From the NCBI GenBank assembly GCA_017643365.1, contig JAEPNO010000002.1, positions 219,849-283,848 on the forward strand: a DNA stretch of 64,000 bases, in the 5' to 3' direction. Numbering within the stretch: the first letter of the stretch is position 1; each line of letters begins with the position of its first letter. The notes under the pieces are model-generated. The model was not told where the DNA came from. It saw only the letters and a list, made by a program, of their open reading frames with translations, and searched no databases. The stretch is from Balneolaceae bacterium. Its GTDB lineage: Bacteria > Bacteroidota > Rhodothermia > Balneolales > Balneolaceae. Made by a program: the position numbers and the translations under genes. Positions 29,620 through 38,509 of the stretch are shown one piece after another.

Positions 29620-30876
29620 CTACTCAACAATCAACACTTGTAAATCCATGAGATTATTTCCTGTTGGGCCAGTCTTTATTAATGTACCCATTTGTTCATG
29701 AAAGTGATATGAATCATTATTCTGAAGAAGACTTTCGGGGTTAAGCTTCTGTTTGCGAGCTTTCAGAGTTGTGTAAGAATCGATCACCGCGCCGGCTGCA
29801 TCGGTTGGCCCATCGATTCCATCGGTACCAATACTTATCACTTGAACATTGTGTTGCCCTTCAAGTGATAAAGCACAAATTAGTGCTAATTCTTGATTTC
29901 TCCCTCCCTTGCCTGAGCCTTTTACTTCAACTTCACTTTCGCCGTAAAAAATAAGCGCAGCCGGTTTTTTCAAAGGCTGATTTACACTTAGTATTGAAAT
30001 CGCTTTAGATGAAATATCTTTTGCCACCTTTCTAATAGGACCTTCATATGAACGATCTGCAACCCAAGTTGAAAATCCTTGTCCTGATAATTCATTAGCT
30101 ATCGACTCCGCCAATCCCTTTGCGCCATTTAGTTCAATTACTTTATGTTTTCTGAAATAGGCTGCGTCTGGTTTTGGATTCTCTTCAATTTCACCCTCAA
30201 CACCTAATTGAATATGTGTTTGGATAGAAAGCGGGAGTTGATTCCAAATTTTGTAGTCCTTCAATACTTGATAAGCATCCGAAAAAGTAGAAGTATCTCC
30301 CATTGTAGGACCACTTCCAACACTCGATAAATCATCCCCAGGTACGTCAGAAATAAGAAGAGTAATTAGATTTTTTCGTGCTAGTTCACGACCAAGCTTA
30401 CCTCCTTTCAATTCACAAACATGTTTTCGGACTGTGTTTATTTCGTGAATTGAAGCCCCGGAGTTCAGTAATAATTTGTGCAAAAGTGCCAACTCATCAA
30501 CTTCTATTCCATACGGCGGTATGGTTAGCAATGACGAAGCCCCACCAGATAGACATAAGAATACGGTATCTCCATCAGGGATTTGTTTTACCAAAGAAAG
30601 GAGTTCATAAGAAGCTGCAACTGAGTCTTCATCGGGATAAGGATGAGCACCTTTAAATATCTGGAGATTATCGATGTAATCATGAGTGGGAGAAATGATA
30701 ATTCCATCGACAGGAGCATATGGCAATTCTTCGATTAATTCAGTCGCCATATTAACCGACGCCTTTCCTGCACCTAATATCCAAATTTGTCCTGTAATCT
30801 TCTCAAACACCCAATTCGGAATTGAAATCGATGAGGATAAAATCTTCGATACTATAATATCAGGATTGATCGGCAT
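29620..30876 (-). CDS. Glycerate 2-kinase (MOFRL/GckA type)
   Basis: The 418-residue protein has the two-part structure of type-2 glycerate kinases (DUF4147 + MOFRL). GAGKASVNMA lies near the N-terminus, FLCLSGGASSLL near residue 95, and GGRNQELAL and GTDGIDGPTDAAGA in the C-terminal MOFRL domain. It phosphorylates D-glycerate to 2-phosphoglycerate. Its start overlaps the end of the small membrane protein gene, so it shares the upstream transcript, but I see no link to polysaccharide synthesis. Confidence 0.88.
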   Translation of the reverse strand: MPINPDIIVSKILSSSISIPNWVFEKITGQIWILGAGKASVNMATELIEELPYAPVDGIIISPTHDYIDNLQIFKGAHPYPDEDSVAASYELLSLVKQIPDGDTVFLCLSGGASSLLTIPPYGIEVDELALLHKLLLNSGASIHEINTVRKHVCELKGGKLGRELARKNLITLLISDVPGDDLSSVGSGPTMGDTSTFSDAYQVLKDYKIWNQLPLSIQTHIQLGVEGEIEENPKPDAAYFRKHKVIELNGAKGLAESIANELSGQGFSTWVADRSYEGPIRKVAKDISSKAISILSVNQPLKKPAALIFYGESEVEVKGSGKGGRNQELALICALSLEGQHNVQVISIGTDGIDGPTDAAGAVIDSYTTLKARKQKLNPESLLQNNDSYHFHEQMGTLIKTGPTGNNLMDLQVLIVE

Positions 30877-31357
30877 GCGGCGAATCCTTCATTTTAGATT
30901 TTCCATAGACAAAGGCAACATATCCAAAAGAGCCAAGTGGCAACAAATACCTTGAAATGAAATCAACAATTATTAATAATGAAGATGTATAATTAATCGC
31001 AAGACAAACTAATATTAACGTCAAAATCCCCATCATAAAATGAAATCCCGAAAGCACTATATAAGGAATATGATCAACGCCAATAAGTACCAACCCTATT
31101 ACACTAAATAAAAAAAATGAGCCGAATGGGATTTTGAATTGCCATCCCTTCCCATATTCTTCACAATCATTGCAAAAGGTAAACGAAACTGATGATTGAG
31201 CATAAAATGATAGGTCTTCATTTACAATCCCATAATCGTTTGGTAATAAAGTTCCTCTATAAATCTCGTGAATAGATTTTCTCAGCTCTCGTATTCCAAA
31301 AAAGTAAATAACAGCCACAGCTAAAACAATTAATACTTTTTTTAGAATATTATGCAT
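30860..31357 (-). CDS. Small membrane protein, probable exosortase partner
   Basis: Starting at ATG 31357 the protein has 165 residues and four membrane segments. A periplasmic loop after the first carries CNDC. It overlaps the exosortase gene by eight bases. Bacteroidota exosortases of the XrtF/XrtX kind are usually paired with a small membrane protein encoded next to them, so I infer the same pairing here. The in-frame upstream start at 31393 would lie inside the exosortase gene. Confidence 0.6.
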   Translation of the reverse strand: MHNILKKVLIVLAVAVIYFFGIRELRKSIHEIYRGTLLPNDYGIVNEDLSFYAQSSVSFTFCNDCEEYGKGWQFKIPFGSFFLFSVIGLVLIGVDHIPYIVLSGFHFMMGILTLILVCLAINYTSSLLIIVDFISRYLLPLGSFGYVAFVYGKSKMKDSPHADQS

Positions 31358-31874
31358 ATTGAGTTTTTTGGTTAGACGGAAATGAAGCCTCACTTAGCTG
31401 AACCCATATCATCCAAAGGATAAAAATAACAACATAAAAAATAGTTGTAGTCGAATAATCATGAGTAAAATCAAAGAACTCCATCCATTCTTCTTGGGTT
31501 ATTACTAACACTACTATTCTAAAAATATTTACCAGATAGATCACACCAATTCCCAGAAGAGAGAAACTAATTCTGTTTTTCCAATCTCCCGGATATGCCA
31601 ATATGAAACCAAGAAATAACCCAATTGCAGAGATGCCAGTACACCCATCTACCAACTGAATGCCGGCATTTTCACCTATTCCAATAATTCTGTGCATGGT
31701 CCATGTGTCATAACCAAATAATTGAATGATACCATCACTAACCGCAACAATGTTTAACGATAACCACTCATCTAAATCACCTTTAGGTAACAACCAAAGC
31801 TCATAAATAACATACCAGATTGCAAAAATACCTAATGCTTTTAGTATAAATTGAGTCACTGGTGATTTAAGCAT
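31350..31874 (-). CDS. Exosortase-family membrane transpeptidase
   Basis: Exosortases are membrane cysteine enzymes that cleave C-terminal sorting tails of exported proteins, typically in bacteria that make exopolysaccharide. The 174-residue multi-pass protein has the complete catalytic set: Cys78 in DGCTGI, Arg119 in NIFRI and His138 in FTHDYSTTT. The size fits the small Bacteroidota exosortases (XrtF/XrtX-like), though I cannot fix the subtype. It overlaps wbpE by eight bases. No substrate with an obvious PEP-CTERM-like tail is evident in the window. Confidence 0.85.
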   Translation of the reverse strand: MLKSPVTQFILKALGIFAIWYVIYELWLLPKGDLDEWLSLNIVAVSDGIIQLFGYDTWTMHRIIGIGENAGIQLVDGCTGISAIGLFLGFILAYPGDWKNRISFSLLGIGVIYLVNIFRIVVLVITQEEWMEFFDFTHDYSTTTIFYVVIFILWMIWVQLSEASFPSNQKTQYA

Positions 31875-33108
31875 AGTTCGATAAAATCTTAGTTAATTTA
31901 GATACCACATACTCTTGCTGCTCGGGTGTTATTTCCGGATAAATAGGTAATGATAAGGCTTGATTTGCTGCACATACAGACTTAGGGAAGTCTTCTGATT
32001 TAAAGCCCATATCACTATAACATTTTTGCATATGCATTGGAACCGGATAATATACAGCGCTTCCAATTCCTTCATTTTTTAATGCCTCAATTATCTCATC
32101 ACGATTCTTTACACGAACTGTATATTGATGATAAATATGCTTTCCATCGTTTTCGGGTGCGCCTTCAATTTCGCTTGGAAGTACTAACTTATTTTCGGGT
32201 AATGCACATCCTTCATTTCCCTGATCTACGCAAGATGATGAACATTCTGAAATTAGAGATGTAATTCCATGCTCTTCAAAAAGAGCATTATATCTTTGAG
32301 CAGCTTCCCTTCGTTTTTGTGACCACTCATCTAAATAAGGAAGTTTTACTGACAAAATAGCCGCTTGCATAGCATCAAGTCGGCTATTCATTCCAACATA
32401 AATATTATGGTATTTAGGTCGTGCGCCGTGTGTTCGTAGAATATCAACTTTTTCTGCAAGAGCAGCATCTTTAATAGTAATCAGCCCTCCGTCGCCGTAG
32501 GCACCTAGGTTTTTACTAGGGAAAAAACTAAAACATCCAAAATCACCAAATTCTCCGGCTATTTTGCCTTTATACTTCGAGCCAATTGCCTGGGCAGCAT
32601 CTTCAATTACATACAAATCATACATTTTGGCCAATTCCATGATGGGAGTCATTTCGGCCATTTGGCCATATAAATGTACCGGTATTATCGCACGAATCTT
32701 CGACACGTCTACCGCCAAACGATTTGCAACCGGATGCTCTCCATTTAATATCGCCTCAATCTCATTTGGATCGATGTTGAAAGTAGTTGGGTCAATATCA
32801 GCAAACACAGGGATAGCTCCCAATCTTGATATTGCCCCGGCCGTAGCAAAAAAAGTGAACGGCGTTGTTATTACATATTCGCCGGGTTTTATATCGATTG
32901 CCATTAACGCAAGAAGTAATGCATCACTACCTGATGCACATCCAAATGCATGTGTTGCATTGCAATTATCAGCAATTTCAGCTTCAAATCTTTTAACCGT
33001 ATCTCCCATGATGAAGTACTGAGACTCCAAAACTTCATCAATTGCAGATTTTACCTCTGATTTGATACTCTTATACTGTGCATGTAGATCTAATAAGGGT
33101 ACTTTCAT
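31867..33108 (-). CDS. wbpE: WbpE-like PLP transaminase (UDP-3-keto-GlcNAcA aminotransferase)
   Basis: This DegT/DnrJ/EryC1/StrS transaminase carries its PLP lysine in FSFFPSKNLGAYGDGG. Next to WbpD- and WbpB-like genes, it most likely aminates UDP-3-keto-GlcNAcA to the 3-amino sugar. At 413 residues it is longer than usual. The excess lies at about residues 279-315, a Cys-containing segment (CSSSCVDQGNEGC) placed just before HIYHQYTVRV. It overlaps wbpD by four bases (ATGA). Confidence 0.85.
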   Translation of the reverse strand: MKVPLLDLHAQYKSIKSEVKSAIDEVLESQYFIMGDTVKRFEAEIADNCNATHAFGCASGSDALLLALMAIDIKPGEYVITTPFTFFATAGAISRLGAIPVFADIDPTTFNIDPNEIEAILNGEHPVANRLAVDVSKIRAIIPVHLYGQMAEMTPIMELAKMYDLYVIEDAAQAIGSKYKGKIAGEFGDFGCFSFFPSKNLGAYGDGGLITIKDAALAEKVDILRTHGARPKYHNIYVGMNSRLDAMQAAILSVKLPYLDEWSQKRREAAQRYNALFEEHGITSLISECSSSCVDQGNEGCALPENKLVLPSEIEGAPENDGKHIYHQYTVRVKNRDEIIEALKNEGIGSAVYYPVPMHMQKCYSDMGFKSEDFPKSVCAANQALSLPIYPEITPEQQEYVVSKLTKILSNYA

Positions 33109-33680
33109 GCTTCGATGATACTAACTTTATTATCAATTATGCGATATTTCTCCCCGGTTTCTTTACAAATCGCAGTATTATTTTCATCAAAGGATAAACG
33201 GTGGCCAGCTTTTGAAACCCAGCCGATTTGCTTTGCAGGATTACCCACTACTAAGGCAAAATCTTTAACTGGTTTAGTTACGACACTTCCTGCTCCAATA
33301 AATGCAAACTTCCCGATTTCGTTTCCACAAACAATGGTTGCATTTGCACCAATAGATGCACCTCTGCGAACTATTGTCTTCAGATACTCCTCTTTTCGTT
33401 CGATTGCACTACGCGGGTTAATCACATTTGTAAATACCATACTCGGACCGCAAAAAACATCGTCTTCAAGACGAACTGCATCATAAATCGATACGTTATT
33501 CTGTACACGAACATTATTCCCAAGAATTACATCATTTCCGACAAATACATTTTGGCCAAGCACACAGTTTCTACCAGTTTTCGCTTTGGGCATCACATGG
33601 ACCCAATGCCAAATTTTTGTCCCCTCACCAATATTTTGAGGGTTTTCAACAATAGCAGATGGATGGATGAATGCTTTCAA
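33105..33680 (-). CDS. wbpD: WbpD-like sugar N-acetyltransferase
   Basis: The 191-residue left-handed beta-helix protein starts FIHPSAIVENPQNIGEGTKIW, the signature of WbpD-type enzymes that acetylate the 3-amino group of UDP-GlcNAc3NA. An in-frame TAA lies just upstream and no early ATG exists, so the start must be TTG at 33678-33680. A 72-bp hairpin lies immediately upstream. Confidence 0.87.
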   Translation of the reverse strand: MKAFIHPSAIVENPQNIGEGTKIWHWVHVMPKAKTGRNCVLGQNVFVGNDVILGNNVRVQNNVSIYDAVRLEDDVFCGPSMVFTNVINPRSAIERKEEYLKTIVRRGASIGANATIVCGNEIGKFAFIGAGSVVTKPVKDFALVVGNPAKQIGWVSKAGHRLSFDENNTAICKETGEKYRIIDNKVSIIEA

Positions 33681-33686
33681 TTTTTA

Positions 33687-33758
33687 CAATTAAAGATGAA
33701 AAATTTAAAATTATAGATTGAATATAATTTTAAATCTTGAATTTATAATCTTTAATTG
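33687..33758. repeat. AT-rich 72-bp nested inverted repeat
   Basis: Outer arms CAATTAAAGAT (33687-33697) and ATCTTTAATTG (33748-33758) are perfect complements. Inside them, ATTTAAAATTATA (33703-33715) and TATAATTTTAAAT (33723-33735) are also perfect. The structure overlaps the last codons of wbpB and ends six bases before the TTG start of wbpD. Confidence 0.85.
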
Positions 33759-34780
33759 AAATAGCCCGCTGCCCGATAAATCTTCTCAATAATACCCACT
33801 ACCTTTGTGCCATCTAATGATGTAGCGGTAGCTTTTTGACCATGAACAAGTGTATCAACTACATTTTCGATGATATAGTGATGATTCGCAGCACTACCTT
33901 TATACGGTCCGTAATCATTAGGTGGGTTCGTTGGGGGCAATACCGGTTTTTCGTAACCATCTACATGGCAGTATTCTATTTCATTCATATACTGTCCACC
34001 AACTTTTATGCTACCTTTAGTACCAACCACCGTAATACTACTTTCCATATTGGTATCCCAACATGAAGTGGAATAATTAATCGATCCAATTCCCCCGTTT
34101 TCAAATTCAAATTGTGCAAAACCTGAGTCATCAAAATCTTTTAGCTCAGGGTGAGTAAAATTCTTCACAATCGCTTTTGGATTTTTAATGTCGCCAAAAA
34201 CCCAAAACATAATATCGATGAAATGCGAAAATTGAGTAAATAACGCCCCACCATCCTGATCTTTTGTACCCTTCCATTTACTAGGAGCATAATAACGTGA
34301 ATCGCGATTCCAATAACAGTTAGTTTGAACCATTAGAACGTCACCGATAATCTTTTCGTCAACCATCTTTTTCAGCCAAACCGAAGGAGGGCTATATCGA
34401 TTTTGCTTAACTACGAACACTTGTTTTCCAGATGTAAGCTCAGCTTGAACAACTGCTTCACAATCTTTAATTGACAACCCCATTGGTTTTTCGATAACCA
34501 CGTGGTAACCTGCTTCTAAACACCGGATGGCATAATCTGTATGGTATCCATTGGGTGTAGCGATGTTTACGACATCAGACTTACCTTCGTCATTCTTTAA
34601 AAATTCATCAATCGAATAATATGCGGGAACATCGATTCCCAGATTATCCAGATTGTTAAATTCTTCAGGATTGGAATCGGTAACACTTACCAGTTTTGTA
34701 CCCTCAAACTCATGAATAATTTTTGCATGTCGTTGACCTATACGGCCAAATCCTATTACTGAAAAAGCTAATTCTTTCAT
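33752..34780 (-). CDS. wbpB: WbpB-like UDP-GlcNAcA 3-dehydrogenase (Gfo/Idh/MocA family)
   Basis: An N-terminal Rossmann motif (VIGFGRIGQRHA) and the EKPMGLS lysine mark the Gfo/Idh/MocA family. Family and neighbours indicate oxidation of the 3-hydroxyl of UDP-GlcNAcA, the step before WbpE. The last codons overlap the right arm of the 72-bp inverted repeat. Confidence 0.85.
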   Translation of the reverse strand: MKELAFSVIGFGRIGQRHAKIIHEFEGTKLVSVTDSNPEEFNNLDNLGIDVPAYYSIDEFLKNDEGKSDVVNIATPNGYHTDYAIRCLEAGYHVVIEKPMGLSIKDCEAVVQAELTSGKQVFVVKQNRYSPPSVWLKKMVDEKIIGDVLMVQTNCYWNRDSRYYAPSKWKGTKDQDGGALFTQFSHFIDIMFWVFGDIKNPKAIVKNFTHPELKDFDDSGFAQFEFENGGIGSINYSTSCWDTNMESSITVVGTKGSIKVGGQYMNEIEYCHVDGYEKPVLPPTNPPNDYGPYKGSAANHHYIIENVVDTLVHGQKATATSLDGTKVVGIIEKIYRAAGYFN

Positions 34781-34835
34781 GGGCCGAAGTTATGAGTTTT
34801 AATGGTTTAGTTCCCGCTTTTTATAAAATAAGTAA

Positions 34836-34855
34836 GGCCAATTCATGAATTGGCC
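34836..34855. repeat. Perfect 20-bp palindrome
   Basis: GGCCAATTCA is followed directly by its reverse complement TGAATTGGCC. It lies between the ugd stop and the wbpB start, 11 bp from a second hairpin. On the minus strand it is followed by an AT-rich stretch without a clean T run, so it could be a weak terminator, attenuator or repeat-family member. Confidence 0.8.
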
Positions 34856-34865
34856 CAGTAATACC

Positions 34866-34881
34866 CGCATTTAAAAATGCG
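34866..34881. repeat. Short hairpin CGCATTT-AA-AAATGCG
   Basis: A 7-bp stem with a two-base loop lies 14 bp downstream of the ugd stop on the minus strand. With the neighbouring 20-bp palindrome it makes a double hairpin in this 115-bp gap. Confidence 0.7.
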
Positions 34882-34895
34882 AAGCTTATTTAGAA

Positions 34896-36068
34896 CTAAT
34901 CTTTCCCGAATAGATCACGGGTATACACTTTTTCTTCAACATCTTTAATTTCTCCAACCATGCGATTAGCTACGATGACATCTGATATTTTCTTGAATTC
35001 GTCTAAGTCACGAATCACTCTTGAATGATAAAATTCATCCTCTTTCAGATATGGCTCAAAAACTACCACTTCAATACCTTTTGCCTTAATTCGTTTCATA
35101 ATTCCCTGAATAGCGCTCGCTCTAAAATTATCCGAGCCTGCTTTCATTACTAATCGATAGATACCAACAATTTCTGGGTTTCTTTTAATAATTTGATTTG
35201 CAACAAAATCTTTTCGAGTTCTATTTGCATCTACAATAGCACCTATAAGATTATTTGGCACATCTTTGTAATTAGCCAGTAGCTGTTTGGTATCTTTAGG
35301 CAGACAATACCCCCCATATCCAAATGAAGGATTATTATAATGACCACCAATTCTTGGATCTAAACTAACCCCCTCAATGACTTGAACTGAACTCAAATCA
35401 TGAGATTCACAATAAGAATCTAATTCGTTAAAATAGGCTACACGCATTGCCAAATAGGTATTTGAAAACAGTTTAATTGCCTCTGCCTCTGTAGAATCTG
35501 TAAACAGTACAGGAATTTCATCTTCAGGTTTTTTCGCCCCTTCTAGAAGTAGGTTTGCAAAAATCTTAGCTCTTTCAGAACGTTCTCCAACTACAATTCT
35601 AGAAGGATAAAGATTATCATGAAGAGCCTGACCTTCTCGTAAGAACTCCGGTGAAAACATTAAATTTTCAACCCCCATTTCTATTTTTGCTTGAGCAACA
35701 AAACCTACCGGTATGGTAGACTTGATTACCATTACCGCATCAGGATTCAAGCTGGCAACATCTTTGATTACTGCTTCAACAGTATTGGTATTAAAGAAAT
35801 TAGTTTCCGGATCATAGTCTGTTGGGGTCGCAATTATTACAAAGTCGGCTTCTTTGTATGCAGCAACTTTATCTACGGTTGCAGTTAAATTCAGCTTTTT
35901 ATTGGCTAGATAATCTTCAATTTCAGAATCTGATATTGGTGAATGCCCCGAATTAATTTTATCTACTTTTTCCTGAACAATATCTAATGCCACAACTTCA
36001 TGATGTTGAGCTAAAAGTACTGCCAGAGAAAGTCCTACGTATCCAGTTCCAGCTACTGCAATTTTCAT
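34896..36068 (-). CDS. ugd: UDP-glucose 6-dehydrogenase
   Basis: This NAD-dependent enzyme oxidises UDP-glucose to UDP-glucuronate. It has the Rossmann motif [10 protein letters not shown] at the start, FSPEFLREG in the middle and the catalytic Cys in [11 protein letters not shown]. The 390-residue length matches the short E. coli-type Ugd. The C-terminus (VIVANRM) also matches that branch. Confidence 0.92.
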   Translation of the reverse strand: MKIAVAGTGYVGLSLAVLLAQHHEVVALDIVQEKVDKINSGHSPISDSEIEDYLANKKLNLTATVDKVAAYKEADFVIIATPTDYDPETNFFNTNTVEAVIKDVASLNPDAVMVIKSTIPVGFVAQAKIEMGVENLMFSPEFLREGQALHDNLYPSRIVVGERSERAKIFANLLLEGAKKPEDEIPVLFTDSTEAEAIKLFSNTYLAMRVAYFNELDSYCESHDLSSVQVIEGVSLDPRIGGHYNNPSFGYGGYCLPKDTKQLLANYKDVPNNLIGAIVDANRTRKDFVANQIIKRNPEIVGIYRLVMKAGSDNFRASAIQGIMKRIKAKGIEVVVFEPYLKEDEFYHSRVIRDLDEFKKISDVIVANRMVGEIKDVEEKVYTRDLFGKD

Positions 36069-36089
36069 GATATTAATACCTTAATTTAT

Positions 36090-37148
36090 TTAAATTTGTC
36101 TATTGCTATACTGCGATTCATAATAATTTCTGTAATCGCCGCTAGTCACAGTTTTAAGCCATTTCTCGTTGCTTAAATACCAATCTATAGTTTTTTCCAA
36201 TCCTTCTTCAAATTGCAAACTAGGCTCCCATTCCAACTCTTTTTTCAGCTTAGAACTGTCTATTGCATATCTCATGTCATGCCCAGCGCGATCTTTTACA
36301 AAACTGATCAACTTTTGCGACTCACCTTCATCTCTCATTAATTTTTTGTCCATAATAGAGCACATCAGCTTAATTAAATCAATATTTTTCCACTCGTTAT
36401 GCCCTCCAATATTATAGGTTTCTCCTAATTTATTAGAGTGAAAAATGACATCAATAGCTCGAGCATGATCTTCAACCCATAGCCAATCTCTAATGTTTTC
36501 TCCTTTGCCATAAACTGGTAAAGGTTTATTGTTTACGATATTATTTATAAAAAGAGGTATTAGTTTTTCGGGGAATTGAAACGAACCGTAATTATTAGAA
36601 CAGTTAGAAATAATAACAGGCATGCCATAAGTATCGTAATAAGCTCGAACAAAATGATCTGAACTTGCTTTAGAAGCAGAATAAGGACTATGAGGATCGT
36701 ACTTTGAGTCTTCAGTAAATAAACCATCTTCACCTAACGAACCATATACTTCATCAGTGGAAACGTGGTAAAACAATTTATCCTGATAACTTTCGCTCCA
36801 AATACTTTTAGAGCTATTCAACAAATTTACAGTTCCAAGAACATTCGTTTGGACGAATTCAATAGGGTTTGAAATTGAACGATCTACATGTGACTCAGCA
36901 GCTAAATGAATAACTGCGTCAAATTTATATTCTTTAAAAAATTGATCAATAAATTCAGCATTGACAATATCACCTTTTATGAAAGTATAATTTGGTTGAT
37001 TTTCAACATCGCTAAGGTTTTCTAAATTACCCGCATAAGTGAGCTTGTCTAGATTAAAAATTGAGTAATTTGGGTATTTGTTAACGAGTAATCGTACTAA
37101 ATGTGAACCGATGAATCCCGCACCACCAGTTACTAAAATTTTCTTCAT
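36090..37148 (-). CDS. rmlB: dTDP-glucose 4,6-dehydratase
   Basis: RmlB makes dTDP-4-keto-6-deoxyglucose. The protein has GGAGFIGSHL near the N-terminus, STDEVYG and the YSASK Tyr/Lys pair, all typical of RmlB. I start at ATG 37148; one more residue would come from an upstream TTG. It is 18.5 kb from rmlA, with the transport and transferase genes between. Confidence 0.93.
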   Translation of the reverse strand: MKKILVTGGAGFIGSHLVRLLVNKYPNYSIFNLDKLTYAGNLENLSDVENQPNYTFIKGDIVNAEFIDQFFKEYKFDAVIHLAAESHVDRSISNPIEFVQTNVLGTVNLLNSSKSIWSESYQDKLFYHVSTDEVYGSLGEDGLFTEDSKYDPHSPYSASKASSDHFVRAYYDTYGMPVIISNCSNNYGSFQFPEKLIPLFINNIVNNKPLPVYGKGENIRDWLWVEDHARAIDVIFHSNKLGETYNIGGHNEWKNIDLIKLMCSIMDKKLMRDEGESQKLISFVKDRAGHDMRYAIDSSKLKKELEWEPSLQFEEGLEKTIDWYLSNEKWLKTVTSGDYRNYYESQYSNRQI

Positions 37149-37194
37149 CAATTCAATTATTTAGTATTAATTGTTAATGTGATTATTAATCAAT

Positions 37195-38502
37195 TTAGGC
37201 TTTGTAAATTTTTTCCTTATCTGCCTCTGATAATTCTGGATATACATTTCGTGTATCTACTATGCAATCCACCCAGTTTTTTAATTCAGTATATTCAACG
37301 TTTTTATGATCTGTAACAATTACAACTGCGTCGAAACTTTTAATGGATTCTTCATTCCATTCTATACTTATCTTACCTTTCCAATTCATATGCTCTCTTG
37401 ATGATGGAATTATAGGAATCCACGGGTCGAAGTATTCTATTTCTACTCCTAAACTTTCTAGTCTATCCATAATCACAAATGAAGGAGATTCTCGCATATC
37501 ATCCACATTTGGTTTATAGGCTATACCTAGAATTAAAATCTTAGAGTTTTTTAGCGCTTTCCCTTTCTCATTTAGAGCCAACATGGTTTTACTAACAACG
37601 TAGTCTGGCATAGCACTGTTTACTTCACCGGCCAGCTCAATAAAACGCGTATTTAAACCGAATTCGCGAGCTTTCCATGTAAGATAAAATGGATCGATAG
37701 GTATACAATGTCCACCTAATCCCGGGCCCGGAGTAAACTTCATAAAACCAAATGGCTTCGTAGCCGCGGCGTTAATAACTTCATGGATATCGATATCCAT
37801 GGCGTCCATAACCAATTTCATTTCGTTAACCAGAGCAATGTTAACCGATCTGAATATGTTTTCAAGCAATTTTGCCGACTCAGCCACTTTAGCTGAGGAT
37901 ACAGGCACCACTTGGTCGAGCGCTTGTTCATATAAAGCTACCGCCAACTCCCTTCCTTTTTGAGAAGCCGACCCTACAACTTTAGGAATTGATTTGGTGT
38001 TAAAATCCGGATTGCCGGGGTCTTCTCTTTCGGGGCTATAAGCCAGATAGAAATCTTTCCCTTCTTCTAAACCCGATGCTTTTTCCAGTATTCCTTTAAG
38101 TAATTCGTCTGTTGTACCCGGATAAGTGGTTGATTCAAGGATTACTAATTGCCCTTCTCTAAGATATTTGCCAATTGTTTCGGTTGTCTGAACAACATAG
38201 CTCATATCCGGTTCACGATGATGATCTAATGGGGTAGGAACACAGATAAGAATTGAATCTACGTTCTTCAGATAACTAAAATCTGTAGTTACTTCGCAGC
38301 GATCAGAACTGGAAAGTTCGACTATCTGAGCGTCGCTGAAGTGTTTGATGTATGTTTTACCTGAATTGATCGCTTCAATTTTTGAAGCATCTACATCAAA
38401 TCCTGTAACTTTTAACCCTGCTTGATGAAATGTATAGAGAAGCGGCAACCCTACATAGCCTAAGCCAATTATGCCAACCGACCGCCGATCAGTATTAATC
38501 AT
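37195..38502 (-). CDS. wbpA: UDP-GlcNAc 6-dehydrogenase
   Basis: The 435-residue protein belongs to the WbpA/WecC nucleotide-sugar dehydrogenases. It has GLGYVGLPL at the N-terminus, SPEREDPGN in the middle and the catalytic Cys in GPGLGGHCIPIDP. It most likely converts UDP-GlcNAc to UDP-GlcNAcA, feeding WbpB, WbpE and WbpD. A WecC-like ManNAc activity cannot be excluded from sequence. Confidence 0.88.
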   Translation of the reverse strand: MINTDRRSVGIIGLGYVGLPLLYTFHQAGLKVTGFDVDASKIEAINSGKTYIKHFSDAQIVELSSSDRCEVTTDFSYLKNVDSILICVPTPLDHHREPDMSYVVQTTETIGKYLREGQLVILESTTYPGTTDELLKGILEKASGLEEGKDFYLAYSPEREDPGNPDFNTKSIPKVVGSASQKGRELAVALYEQALDQVVPVSSAKVAESAKLLENIFRSVNIALVNEMKLVMDAMDIDIHEVINAAATKPFGFMKFTPGPGLGGHCIPIDPFYLTWKAREFGLNTRFIELAGEVNSAMPDYVVSKTMLALNEKGKALKNSKILILGIAYKPNVDDMRESPSFVIMDRLESLGVEIEYFDPWIPIIPSSREHMNWKGKISIEWNEESIKSFDAVVIVTDHKNVEYTELKNWVDCIVDTRNVYPELSEADKEKIYKA

Positions 38503-38509
38503 TTAAATA

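Noticed and set aside
32564-33022. Plus-strand open frame of 152 codons across wbpE
   Set aside because: It is the complement of a conserved transaminase with a PLP lysine.
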